NCBI RefSeq assembly: GCF_000717645.1
Contig: NZ_JNZZ01000036.1
Coordinates: forward strand, 1-50,065
Direction of reading: 5' to 3'
Length of the DNA: 50,065 nt
Source of the DNA: Streptomyces californicus
GTDB taxonomy: Bacteria; Actinomycetota; Actinomycetes; Streptomycetales; Streptomycetaceae
Each line of letters opens with the position of its first letter. Position 1 is the stretch's first letter. The notes beneath the pieces were generated by a model. It saw only the letters and a list, made by a program, of their open reading frames with translations, had not been told where the DNA came from and did not search any database. The position numbers and the translations under genes are program-made. Shown here piece by piece: positions 24,401 to 31,491 of this stretch.

Positions 24401-24546
24401 CGTCCCTTCGGTTGCTGGCTGATGGGGGCGGATCCGGTCTTCTCCTGCGTACGGGCGGTCTGCGACTGGTCGTTCTTCCGCTTGAGCTCGCCGATGCTCA
24501 TCGTCTTGTGCGTCAGGCCGGTGCTCGTCGGCTTGAGCGGTGCCAT
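24397..24546 (-). CDS. 49-residue basic peptide coupled to the phosphatase
   Basis: Starts ATG 24546, reads MAPLKPTSTGLTHKTMSIGE then LKRKNDQSQTARTQEKTGSA. Very hydrophilic, many Lys/Thr/Gln, apparently disordered. Its stop overlaps the phosphatase ATG (ATGA). Might be a substrate or regulator of the phosphatase, from coupling alone. Confidence 0.6.
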   Translation of the reverse strand: MAPLKPTSTGLTHKTMSIGELKRKNDQSQTARTQEKTGSAPISQQPKGR

Positions 24547-24577
24547 GATCGTGGTCCTGTCTCGTGAGGGATGGGGC

Positions 24578-24618
24578 CCGGGGCGGCCGGTCGCCTGGCA
24601 GTGAGTCGGCCGCCCCGG
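24578..24618 (-). terminator. Strong hairpin upstream of the phosphatase unit
   Basis: 12-bp stem CCGGGGCGGCCG / CGGCCGCCCCGG. Terminates the transcript of the 54-residue gene just to the right. Confidence 0.65.
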
Positions 24619-24626
24619 AGCGAGGG

Positions 24627-24791
24627 CTACTTGCTCTTGTCGTCGCCGCTCTTGGCCATGTCGCGGAGGTTGTCCGAGAGGCTCCCGGGGCCTTCGAGCA
24701 TTGCGTGGACGATCGTGTCGGCGGCGGCCTCGGGCCGGCCGTTGTCGATGGCGGCCTGCGCCTCGGCACGGCGGTCGCTCAGGAATCCCAT
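24627..24791 (-). CDS. 54-residue small protein
   Basis: ATG 24791, GGAGG upstream. MGFLSDRRAEAQAAIDNGRP then AAADTIVHAMLEGPGSLSDN: two helices with a turn, charged tail. Small helical protein, function unknown. Flanked on both sides by hairpins, so it is its own transcript. Confidence 0.65.
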   Translation of the reverse strand: MGFLSDRRAEAQAAIDNGRPEAAADTIVHAMLEGPGSLSDNLRDMAKSGDDKSK

Positions 24792-24832
24792 GGGTGCCTC
24801 CTGGTGTGGGCCGGGCTGTCCGGCTCCTCTCA

Positions 24833-24853
24833 CCGCCCGGTCGGGCCGGGCGG
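24833..24853 (-). terminator. Hairpin between small genes
   Basis: 8-bp stem CCGCCCGG / CCGGGCGG, loop TCGGG. Confidence 0.5.
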
Positions 24854-24865
24854 ATCGGGCAGCCG

Positions 24866-25024
24866 TCAGCTCTCCTCGAACCTCGCGGTCGCGCAGGGCG
24901 GGCAGAGCGTCATCTCGTCGTGGTCCGTGTCCTCCGGGTAGAGGGCGGTCGTCATCGGGTCGAGCATGGTTTCCACGGTCTTGTCCTTCGTGCCGCAGGT
25001 CTCGCAGGCCTTCTTCTTCGCCAT
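24866..25024 (-). CDS. 52-residue zinc-ribbon protein
   Basis: ATG 25024. MAKKKACETCGTKDKTVETM contains CETC and the C-terminus holds CPPC, a four-cysteine zinc ribbon. Small, probably nucleic-acid or protein binding. It ends the transcript of the membrane-protein block. Confidence 0.68.
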   Translation of the reverse strand: MAKKKACETCGTKDKTVETMLDPMTTALYPEDTDHDEMTLCPPCATARFEES

Positions 25025-25027
25025 GGG

Positions 25028-25885
25028 TCAGGCCCTTTCGTGGTGGACGTGGTGGCGGACGGGGTTGGTGGGGTCGGGCGTGATCCGGAAGGGGCGGTCC
25101 GGGCTGTGGCCCGCGTTGTTGTTGTTGCTCTGACCTGCGACAACAACACCAACAACCGGCGGCCCAGCAGGGGGAGGGGGGAGGGGTGGGAAGTCCTCGC
25201 GGTGGACCCCCTCGCGGGTGCCTGCCGGGGGCACCCGTACGCCGGGCCGTACGCGCACCCCGTGGCGGGTGAGGAGGGCGCGCACGTGGGCGGTGCGCCA
25301 GGGGGTGGCGGGTAGGCCCATCAGGGGGGTCGCGGTGAGGTGCTCGGCGAGGGTCGCGAGGTGCACCCCGGAGCCCTCGGTGTAGAGGGTGGAGAGCAAC
25401 ACCGCGACGTGCTCCCGGGGCAGCAGTTCGGAGGGGTGCTGTGGGGGCTCGTCGGGCTTCTTCTGCTCGCTGCTCTCGTCCTTCTCGGACGGCTTCGCCT
25501 TGGGCCTGGTGGCGATGAGGCCGAGGGTGATGGCGGTGGTGGTCCAGGCGGCGGCGGCCGCGATGGCGATGCGGGTGGTCCAGGGCAGGCCGTAGATGAA
25601 CCCGATGGCGAGGACGAGGCAGAGGATGCGGAGGGCGGGTGACCCCTTCGTCGGGGTCGTCTTCCTCTTTTCCGTCTTCTCCGGAGGGGTCTTCTCTGCG
25701 CCCTCCCCCGCCTCCTCGGCACGCTCCTCGGCGCTTCCTGCGGCCTGCTCCGCTTCGCTCTTCGGCTTCTGCTGGGGTGCGGTCGGCTTGGTCGGGGTGG
25801 TGCAGAGCACGAGGTCGATGGCGCGGCCGCTGAGGGCGATCCAGCCGACCCACACGGCGGTCCAGAACCGGATCCAGCCGTCCAC
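25028..25885 (-). CDS. Membrane protein of plasmid-spread (Spd) type with C-terminal winged-helix-like domain
   Basis: 285 residues from a GTG at 25885 with GGAGG 5 bases upstream (a TTG at 25897 is an alternative). Membrane segments near the start (WIRFWTAVWVGWIALSG) and at about 90-125 (LRILCLVLAIGFIYGL and TAITLGLIA), split by a Lys/Glu-rich region (about 35-80). The soluble C-terminal half starts REHVAVLLSTLYTEGSGVHLATLAEHL, like a winged helix, then a Pro/Asn tail. Resembles proteins of Streptomyces conjugative elements involved in plasmid spread through the mycelium. Confidence 0.65.
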   Translation of the reverse strand: MDGWIRFWTAVWVGWIALSGRAIDLVLCTTPTKPTAPQQKPKSEAEQAAGSAEERAEEAGEGAEKTPPEKTEKRKTTPTKGSPALRILCLVLAIGFIYGLPWTTRIAIAAAAAWTTTAITLGLIATRPKAKPSEKDESSEQKKPDEPPQHPSELLPREHVAVLLSTLYTEGSGVHLATLAEHLTATPLMGLPATPWRTAHVRALLTRHGVRVRPGVRVPPAGTREGVHREDFPPLPPPPAGPPVVGVVVAGQSNNNNAGHSPDRPFRITPDPTNPVRHHVHHERA

Positions 25886-25886
25886 G

Positions 25887-26336
25887 TCACCCTCCAACAG
25901 ACATGAGGGCGGCGGCGGCGAGCTGTCCGGGGATGGCCCAGATGGTGCCGTCGCCGGTGGCCGGCCATACGAACGCGGCGATCAGGGCGACGACGGCGGC
26001 GCTTTTCGCGCCGAGGGGTGCGGCGAGCATGATGATCAGGAGGAGCAGGGCGACCGCGCCGATCCCGACGTGGCCGAAAGGCCCGTCGGATCCCACGCCG
26101 AAGCCGGTCAATCCCTGGGCGACCACGCGCTCGGCGTTCTCCCAGATCTTCCCGGCCGCCACGTACGAGGTTCCGGCGAGGAATGCGCAGACGCCGGCCT
26201 TCCCGGCCCCGAACTTGATCCGGCCTCCCCCGCGGACGCCGAGGATCAGGAGGGCGGTCAGGGCGAGGGCGATCCCGCCGCCCCCGAGGCTACCGAGGAC
26301 GGCTCCGCCGCTGGTGGGTGCTGCGATGACGTGCAT
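25887..26336 (-). CDS. Membrane protein, Spd-like
   Basis: 149 residues with four likely membrane segments: GIALALTALLILGV, a weaker one about 45-60, IGAVALLLLIIMLAAPLG and AVVALIAAFVWPA. Glycine-rich ends. ATG 26336. Typical of the small polytopic membrane proteins in plasmid-spread clusters of Streptomyces; no enzyme motif seen. Confidence 0.65.
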   Translation of the reverse strand: MHVIAAPTSGGAVLGSLGGGGIALALTALLILGVRGGGRIKFGAGKAGVCAFLAGTSYVAAGKIWENAERVVAQGLTGFGVGSDGPFGHVGIGAVALLLLIIMLAAPLGAKSAAVVALIAAFVWPATGDGTIWAIPGQLAAAALMSVGG

Positions 26337-26349
26337 GGTCAGGGGGTCC

Positions 26350-27009
26350 TTACAGGTGGCCGGGGGCGTGCAGGGCGAGGGCGATGGCGGCGGAGCAGAC
26401 GGGGATGCGGGCGGCCCAGACGAGGACGGGGCGCAGCGCGGGGGGCATGTAGGGGAGGCCGGGGAGGTAGCTCGCGACGATCCAGGTGACGAGGCCCATG
26501 GCGACGCCGACGGCGGGGGCGGCCGGGCCTGCGTCGGCCAGGAGGTCGCGCATCAGGTCCACGAGGTTGACCGCCCATCCGGCTGCGGCGGCGCCGCCGT
26601 GGTAGGCGAGCCAGATCCGGCGCCGGTGGAGGCGCTCGGCGGCCCGCTCGGCGGCCGGGTCCGGGGCGAGCCACGGAGGCGCGGCGGGGGCGGGCTGGTT
26701 CACGGTGACGTAGAGCCCGGGGCCGACCTCCTGCTCGACGGGGCCCGGGTCGGGCTCCGGGGCGGTGGTGCGGCGGCCGAACGGGCCGGGCGGCAGGGAC
26801 CACCAGGGGCGCTCGGGGGCCGTATCGGGCTCGTCGTCCTCGTGCTCCTGGTCGTCCGGCGCGGCCGGGGCCGGCGGCTCGGCCGGAGGCGGGGGGACGT
26901 AGCGGACCTGGACGAGCGGGTCGGCGGCGGGCTCCGGGGCGGGGCCGTCGATCCGGTCCCGGAGCCACGCCCGGACGCGGCTCTCGGCGTCCCTCTCCGG
27001 GGCGCTCAT
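26350..27009 (-). CDS. Membrane protein with cytoplasmic Pro-rich domain, Spd-like
   Basis: 219 residues. First about 120 residues are Pro/Glu/Asp-rich and probably disordered. Last 85 hold three membrane segments: WLAYHGGAAAAGWAVNLV, AVGVAMGLVTWIVASYLPG and ARIPVCSAAIALAL. ATG 27009; overlaps the next gene by 4 bases. Same context as Spd genes. Confidence 0.65.
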   Translation of the reverse strand: MSAPERDAESRVRAWLRDRIDGPAPEPAADPLVQVRYVPPPPAEPPAPAAPDDQEHEDDEPDTAPERPWWSLPPGPFGRRTTAPEPDPGPVEQEVGPGLYVTVNQPAPAAPPWLAPDPAAERAAERLHRRRIWLAYHGGAAAAGWAVNLVDLMRDLLADAGPAAPAVGVAMGLVTWIVASYLPGLPYMPPALRPVLVWAARIPVCSAAIALALHAPGHL

Positions 27010-27872
27010 GCGGGCCTCCGGACGGTCCGGAGGTACCGCTCGACGCTGCTCTCCTTCGCGTTGGCGTCCGCGACCTTCCGGACGTAGCGGAGGACCGCGT
27101 CCGGATCGGTGATGCCGCTGGAAACAGCCGTCCGGACAGCATCCGCAATGGTCATGGGCCCCGTGGTGGCAGGCGTCTCCTCGTCGTCCGGATTCTCCAC
27201 CCGGGCCTCCGGGCGATCCGGATCAGCGTCCGGAGACGGTCCGGAGGCTCCGGAGAGGGCGGCCCGCTCGGCTGCGACAGCTTCCTCGGCGCGGGTCAGC
27301 TCCCGGCGGACGGACACCATCGCGAGGCGCCCGCCAGCCTTCGCACGCTCGGCGTCGACCCACTGCTGGGTGTGGCTGTCGAGGGGCTTGGCGTGGTGGC
27401 GCAGGACCACGCTCCACATCACCTTCGCGAGGCCGGACACGGCCGCGGCCACACAGCCGATCGCGAACTCCCCGGCAATCCAGCCGTGGGCACCGACCGC
27501 GCCCATGGCGATGCCGAGGGCCACGTATCCGGCGCGGCGAGGAAGGACGGCGCGCTCCTGGTCGTAGCGGGCCAGCCACTCCAGGGCCATGCAGGACAGC
27601 CACACGAGGTCGAAGACCAGAGCGGCGGCGTACGCGGCGGCGGTGAGCGGGACGACCAGGTCGAGGAGGCTGCCGATGCTCGCGGTGGACCAGATGATCG
27701 AGGCGACCCCGATGACGGCGGCGGCCGCGGTGACGCCGGTGAGGACGAGGCGGTCCCAGTCGCGCGGCGGAAGGGGCACCTTCTCCTCGTACCGGTCGAG
27801 GACGAGGTGGGTGGTGCCGTCGATGGTGTGCGGGACCAGGCGGGAGCGCTCGACGGTGCGAGTGCGGGGCAT
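27006..27872 (-). CDS. SpdB-like membrane protein
   Basis: 288 residues from ATG 27872. Seen: VPLPPRDWDRLVLTGVTAAAA leading into membrane segments (AVIGVASIIWSTASIGSLL, AYAAALVFDLVWLSCMALEW, GYVALGIAMGAVGAHGWIAG). Then a Lys/Glu-rich coil and a C-terminal helical segment IADAVRTAVSSGITDPDAVLRYVRK, a winged-helix-like end. The order (four membrane segments, coil, small DNA-binding-like end) is that of SpdB-type proteins in Streptomyces conjugative elements. No FtsK-like translocase is present nearby. Confidence 0.7.
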   Translation of the reverse strand: MPRTRTVERSRLVPHTIDGTTHLVLDRYEEKVPLPPRDWDRLVLTGVTAAAAVIGVASIIWSTASIGSLLDLVVPLTAAAYAAALVFDLVWLSCMALEWLARYDQERAVLPRRAGYVALGIAMGAVGAHGWIAGEFAIGCVAAAVSGLAKVMWSVVLRHHAKPLDSHTQQWVDAERAKAGGRLAMVSVRRELTRAEEAVAAERAALSGASGPSPDADPDRPEARVENPDDEETPATTGPMTIADAVRTAVSSGITDPDAVLRYVRKVADANAKESSVERYLRTVRRPA

Positions 27873-27893
27873 GGGGATCTCCGGAAGCGTGGG

Positions 27894-27923
27894 CCGGCCG
27901 GGCGCGCGGTGGTGCCCGGCCGG
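27894..27923 (-). terminator. Hairpin between membrane block and next gene
   Basis: 10-bp perfect stem CCGGCCGGGC / GCCCGGCCGG with a 10-base loop. Confidence 0.6.
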
Positions 27924-27927
27924 GTGT

Positions 27928-28383
27928 TCAGCGGGTGGCGGAGGCGTTGCCGTCGATGCGCGCGCAGACGACTGCGGCGAGCGCCTGGTCCTCACGAGGG
28001 CGGGCGGCGGTGAACGCCTCGGCGGCCTCCCGCTGGAGCTCGGCGACGCGCTCCGCCCGGGTGGCGCGCCCGGCGCGGGCGCGGAGGAGGAGCGCGTACT
28101 CGCCACGGGTGATGGGGCGGGTCTCGATGCGGGGCATCTGCCGGAGGAGGGCCCGCTCGACGGCGAGCGCCATCGGGGTGCGGTAGCCGTGCTCGGCGTC
28201 GGAGTAGTCGCGGGCGTAGGCGAGCCGGTTGACCTCGCGCATCGCGCGGCCCGGCAGGTTCTCGGTGAGTCGGTCGGCGATGCGGGTGAGGAGCTGGCGG
28301 AGGTCGCCGGCCTCCTCGATGGCGCGGGTCTGGCGGAGGGCTTCGTCGGGCTGGGAGAGATCGGTACGGTTGGGCACGGTCAT
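27928..28383 (-). CDS. Hypothetical helical protein
   Basis: 151 residues from ATG 28383. Helical and charged: QPDEALRQTRAIEEAGDLRQLLTRIADRL, then MREVNRLAYARDYSDAEHGYRTPMALAVERALL and RAERVAELQREAAEAF. No known motif. First gene of the leftward Spd-like transcript, directly facing the 24-bp palindrome promoter region. Confidence 0.65.
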   Translation of the reverse strand: MTVPNRTDLSQPDEALRQTRAIEEAGDLRQLLTRIADRLTENLPGRAMREVNRLAYARDYSDAEHGYRTPMALAVERALLRQMPRIETRPITRGEYALLLRARAGRATRAERVAELQREAAEAFTAARPREDQALAAVVCARIDGNASATR

Positions 28384-28478
28384 TCCTCCTGGATGAGACA
28401 GGTGGGATGGCTGGCCCCGGGCAGAGGTTCGCAGCTCTGCCCGGGGTCGATCTGTATCTGACAGGAACGACCGTAGCA

Positions 28479-28502
28479 CTTATTTGCGCTAGCGCTAATA
28501 AG
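28479..28502. promoter_or_regulatory. 24-bp near-perfect palindrome in a divergent promoter region
   Basis: Arms CTTATT and AATAAG flank GCGCTAGCGC; only one base pair is not symmetric. It lies between divergent genes (leftward 28383, rightward 28521), 18 bases before the rightward start. Candidate operator for the HTH protein encoded at 28521 or another regulator. An AT-rich patch in GC-rich surroundings. Confidence 0.7.
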
Positions 28503-28520
28503 TTGTGAGAGGATGACGCT

Positions 28521-28799
28521 ATGTCCAGCTCCCCCGGGGAGGAAGCGAGCGAGGAGGCGCCCAAGTTGGTGACGATCCCGCAGATCCCGGACTTGCTGGA
28601 GGCCGCCGGGCTCAAGCGGGTCGGCCCAGCGCGCATCCGGCAGCTGGCGGCCGAGGACGAGGCGTGGCCTCCGCCTGTCTTCCAGGACGGTCGCATGCGC
28701 GTTTTCGACTGGGTGGCCGTCGAGCGGTACTTCCGGAATCGGAAGACGCGGCAAGGAGAGCGGACGGACCTGAAGGCGAAGGGCGCAGAGGGCGGCTGA
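28521..28799 (+). CDS. Small DNA-binding protein (HTH, excisionase/MerR-like)
   Basis: 92 residues from ATG 28521 with GAGAGGATG upstream. Seen: KLVTIPQIPDLLEAAGLKR, then ARIRQLAAEDEAWPPPVFQDGRMRVFDWVAVERYF. This is a winged HTH with the P..F..G....W...V.R pattern of recombination directionality and MerR-like proteins, usually reading V..A....W. Divergent from the Spd-like operon across the palindrome, so autoregulation is likely. A strong hairpin (28827-28855) follows. Confidence 0.75.
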   Translation: MSSSPGEEASEEAPKLVTIPQIPDLLEAAGLKRVGPARIRQLAAEDEAWPPPVFQDGRMRVFDWVAVERYFRNRKTRQGERTDLKAKGAEGG

Positions 28800-28826
28800 C
28801 CTCGACGACTCGTATCTCCTGTGCGG

Positions 28827-28855
28827 TAAGCCCCGGCCTCACGGTCGGGGCTTAC
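28827..28855 (+). terminator. Terminator of the rightward regulator gene
   Basis: Arms TAAGCCCCG / CGGGGCTTA with an 11-base loop; strong. Confidence 0.72.
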
Positions 28856-28920
28856 GCGTTCTGGCCCCCGGCTCCTGGATCGGTGCCCCTGGCCCTGAAA
28901 GCGCTTTGCGGCTGGCCGAG

Positions 28921-29085
28921 TTATGCACAGATTCAGAGAGATCTCGCTGACCACAATCTGTGGGCCGCATCGTCGCAGGTCACGGGTGTGAAGCTTGTCA
29001 GCGGATCGCTCTGTCCACAGGTTCGTCCGCAGGCTTGTGCACCAACTCCACCGTGTTATCAACAGGTTCGAGATGCGTGTCCACA
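28921..29085. other. Cluster of DnaA-box-like sequences, possible origin
   Basis: A gene-free stretch (28,856-29,142). Five 9-mers match or nearly match the DnaA box: TTATGCACA (28921-28929), CTGTCCACA (29011-29019), TTGTGCACC (29035-29043), TTATCAACA (29056-29064) and GTGTCCACA (29077-29085). All read in the same direction. A CCACA-atc-TGTGG dyad lies at 28951-28963. Whether DnaA binds is untested. Confidence 0.5.
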
Positions 29086-29142
29086 AGATCGTGAATAACA
29101 TTCGTTGGTTCTCCGGGCGTTGCATGCCACGATCGTTCTGCG

Positions 29143-30012
29143 ATGTACCTGAGTCGCCGTCTCGTATACGACGGCTGCGAGTGCATGCAGTCGTTTCGCG
29201 TCAACGGGATGGAGTGGTCGCACGTGTCGTACATGCAGTCGGTGCCGCAGCAGTTGCAGCGTGGAGCTGCCCCCCGGCGGCAGCTCCACGCCTACGTGGA
29301 CGAGGCCGGCGTACGGTCCCACTCGAAGGCGTCCAGCGACCACTTCGTCATGTCGGCGGTGATCCTGGGCGACGAGGACGCTCCGGCCGCAGCAGACTTC
29401 CTTGCCCAGCTGCGACGCGACCTTCGGCGTCGACCGGGTGACCCCCTCCACTGGCAGAAGTTCAATGCGCACACCGACCGCCTGCACGCGGCCCAGTCCC
29501 TCGGGAGGCAGGAGTGGGCAACGGTTTCCAGCGTGGTGGTGTGCAAGCGTCACCTCGGCGGGGCCTCGCAGATGAACGAGGACCAGGAGTACCTCTTCAC
29601 CCTGCGCTTCCTCCTGGAGCGGCTGTCCTGGTTCGCCCGGGACTCCTCGGCCGTGATGACCTACACCCTGGCCCACATCATCCGGATGAAGCTGTCCAAG
29701 CTCCGCGAGTACGAGTCGAAGCTGCGGGTGGACCCGGGCTGCCGCATTCACTGGCCGGCCCTGGATCCGAAGGGTGGACGCATTGACCAGCCCAAGCGGA
29801 TCGAGATGTTGCAGGCGGCCGACCTCGCGGCGTCGGCGACGTTCGCCGCGTTCAACCCAGACAAGTTCGGCAACGTCGAGCCGCGCTACCTGGAGGGGTT
29901 GAGCCCTCGCCTCTACCGGCGGGGCTGCTCTCCGGTGGTGTCGTACGGGTTGAAGATGCATCCGTGGAATGGCAGCACGAAGGCCGCGTACCCGTGGGTA
30001 GCGGCCCTGTGA
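29143..30012 (+). CDS. DUF3800 protein, RNase H-like fold
   Basis: Up to 289 residues; ATG at 29143 is the longest start, but ATG 29209 or 29233 is possible because no ribosome site is clear and the domain begins near residue 48. Seen: LHAYVDEAGVRS (acidic D-E pair), SDHFVMSAVILG, HWQKFNAHTDR, IRMKLSKLREYE and QAADLAASATFAAF near the end (acidic D). These are DUF3800 features: a putative nuclease-like fold, often carried by phages and defence-rich islands. Plus strand, isolated, next to the DnaA boxes. Confidence 0.78.
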   Translation: MYLSRRLVYDGCECMQSFRVNGMEWSHVSYMQSVPQQLQRGAAPRRQLHAYVDEAGVRSHSKASSDHFVMSAVILGDEDAPAAADFLAQLRRDLRRRPGDPLHWQKFNAHTDRLHAAQSLGRQEWATVSSVVVCKRHLGGASQMNEDQEYLFTLRFLLERLSWFARDSSAVMTYTLAHIIRMKLSKLREYESKLRVDPGCRIHWPALDPKGGRIDQPKRIEMLQAADLAASATFAAFNPDKFGNVEPRYLEGLSPRLYRRGCSPVVSYGLKMHPWNGSTKAAYPWVAAL

Positions 30013-30343
30013 TGCGCGTCGGCCGGCTTAAGCCGCCCTTGGCGGGTGCTGACGTTTCCGACCAGCAGACGACCGTCCGCGCACTATCCACTGTAGACGG
30101 TGAGTCTTAAGAGTCAACGGTCAAAAGCGGGCATTTTACACGGTGATGGCAGCCACTAGGGAGTGGATCTCCAAAGCAGTGTTCGCGAGTTGCGCACCTC
30201 AAGCACGATGACCAGATCCGCCCGCAGTTGGCGCACCGCACGACAGGGGTGGCTCCGGCTCCTCCGTGCTAACTGGTCCCCGCGCAGACCAGCCGACGAC
30301 GCGAAGGGTCCCTACTGCTGCGGCAGTAGGGACCCCAGGTACG
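30013..30343. other. Gene-free stretch with hairpins
   Basis: No gene supported. CGGCTTAAGCCG (30024-30035) is a perfect 12-bp palindrome. GC content is lower than its surroundings. Ends with the terminator at 30306-30335. Convergent 3' ends of the DUF3800 gene and the antirepressor meet here. Confidence 0.5.
30306..30335 (-). terminator. Terminator of the antirepressor gene
   Basis: 13-bp perfect stem GGGTCCCTACTGC / GCAGTAGGGACCC with a 4-base loop; bidirectional. Confidence 0.8.
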
Positions 30344-31213
30344 TCAGGCGGCCGACAGGGCCGTTCCGCCCAAGCGGTCCACCAGCCAGTCGAGCCCCTT
30401 GGGCGTCAGAAAGGTCTGCTCCACCCACTGGTAGCCAGCCTGGACCATCTTGACCTGGGCGCGCCCGGCCTGGATGTGCACCTCGTAGGGGATCCGAGGG
30501 TTCTGCACCTGGAGAAAGCGCAGGTCGCTCTCCCGGAGCCGGTTCATGAACTTCGTCCGCCCCAGTCCACCGGTGACGTCGGTGAGCGCTTTCGCGGCCG
30601 TGCCCATGTCGATCAGCCCGTCGCTGTCACAGAAGGCGTCCCACTTGCCGGCCTTCGGTGCCGCGACCGCGAGTTCCTTCTTCGTGGCGACGAGTTCCTT
30701 CGCGGCGGCGACGTACTGCTCCGCGAGGGCGAGTACGCCCTCGGGGCTACCGACGTCCGGCTTCGCGGCCAGTTCGGCCTCCCGGGTCTTCACCGCGAAG
30801 TACGTCTTCGCTGCCGCCACCTCGGGCTTCCTGCCGTCTCCGGCGAGCGTGACGTGGTAGGCGCCGAACCGGGTGAGGCGGTAGTCCCTCACCTTGGTGC
30901 GCCCCCACCTGCCCGTTTCCATCACTTTGGCGGCACCGACAATGTGATCGAGAGGGTCCATCCCTGCCGCCTCGATGGTGGCCGCAGCGCGGGAGATGGT
31001 GTCGTCGAACTTGCGCCACTCGTCGTACCCCATGAGCTGCTGGAGGTCGCGGGCGGACCAGCGTTCCTCGCCCCGGTGGTCCAGGAGCATGATTCGATCG
31101 AATGGACTAGACCCCCCACTGTTGCCAGAGAGGGGCGACACTGTAGTGTCATAAGAGTCAGTCAAGGGTTCCATCCTTGCTGTCGTAGCTTCGGCGGGAG
31201 GCACCCCGCACAT
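30344..31213 (-). CDS. Phage antirepressor (DinD-like N-terminus, KilAC C-terminus)
   Basis: 289 residues from ATG 31213 (GGGAA 5 bases upstream; ATG 31174 is an alternative). N-terminal domain about 37-145: FDRIMLLDHRGEERWSARDL, GYDEWRKFDDTISRA, DYRLTRFGAYHVTLAGD. The C-terminal part about 175-289 is KilAC/ANT-like: DSDGLIDMGTAAKALTDVTG, GRTKFMNRLRESDLRF and FLTPKGLDWLVDRL. Antirepressors bind the prophage repressor to trigger lytic growth. Own terminator after it, and a strong hairpin just before its start (31219-31243). Confidence 0.85.
   Translation of the reverse strand: MCGVPPAEATTARMEPLTDSYDTTVSPLSGNSGGSSPFDRIMLLDHRGEERWSARDLQQLMGYDEWRKFDDTISRAAATIEAAGMDPLDHIVGAAKVMETGRWGRTKVRDYRLTRFGAYHVTLAGDGRKPEVAAAKTYFAVKTREAELAAKPDVGSPEGVLALAEQYVAAAKELVATKKELAVAAPKAGKWDAFCDSDGLIDMGTAAKALTDVTGGLGRTKFMNRLRESDLRFLQVQNPRIPYEVHIQAGRAQVKMVQAGYQWVEQTFLTPKGLDWLVDRLGGTALSAA
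31137..31150. promoter_or_regulatory. Inverted repeat in the antirepressor 5' region
   Basis: GACACT-gt-AGTGTC, perfect arms. Lies about 65 bases inside the longest reading frame; may be an operator if the true start is further downstream (ATG 31090). Confidence 0.35.
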
Positions 31214-31491
31214 AGCTGTTCCCAGGCCGCCTTCGGATCGAAGGCGGCCTTGTGACGTTCAGGTTACGCCATCAGGTTGACACGAAACCGGCATCGCGTT
31301 CGACACTGGGTGCCGCGTACCGGTGAGTCACTTAAGAATCCAAGGTGACGGGCAATCAGCCCTGGCACAGAGTGTCACCCTTGTTCCTTTTTGGTCCCGC
31401 GACGTGAGCCATGTCTCGAATGCTGTCGTGTCGTGGGGCATTGAGCTGAAGATGTCTCTCACATGTGTTATGGGGCGGAGCAGCAGTTTTG
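31214..31491. other. Intergenic stretch with a strong hairpin
   Basis: AGGCCGCCTTCG / CGAAGGCGGCCT (12-bp stem, 31219-31243) lies right before the antirepressor start on the minus strand. The rest is AT-richer and has no gene. It probably holds the antirepressor promoter and the end of the 31492 gene's transcript. Confidence 0.5.
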
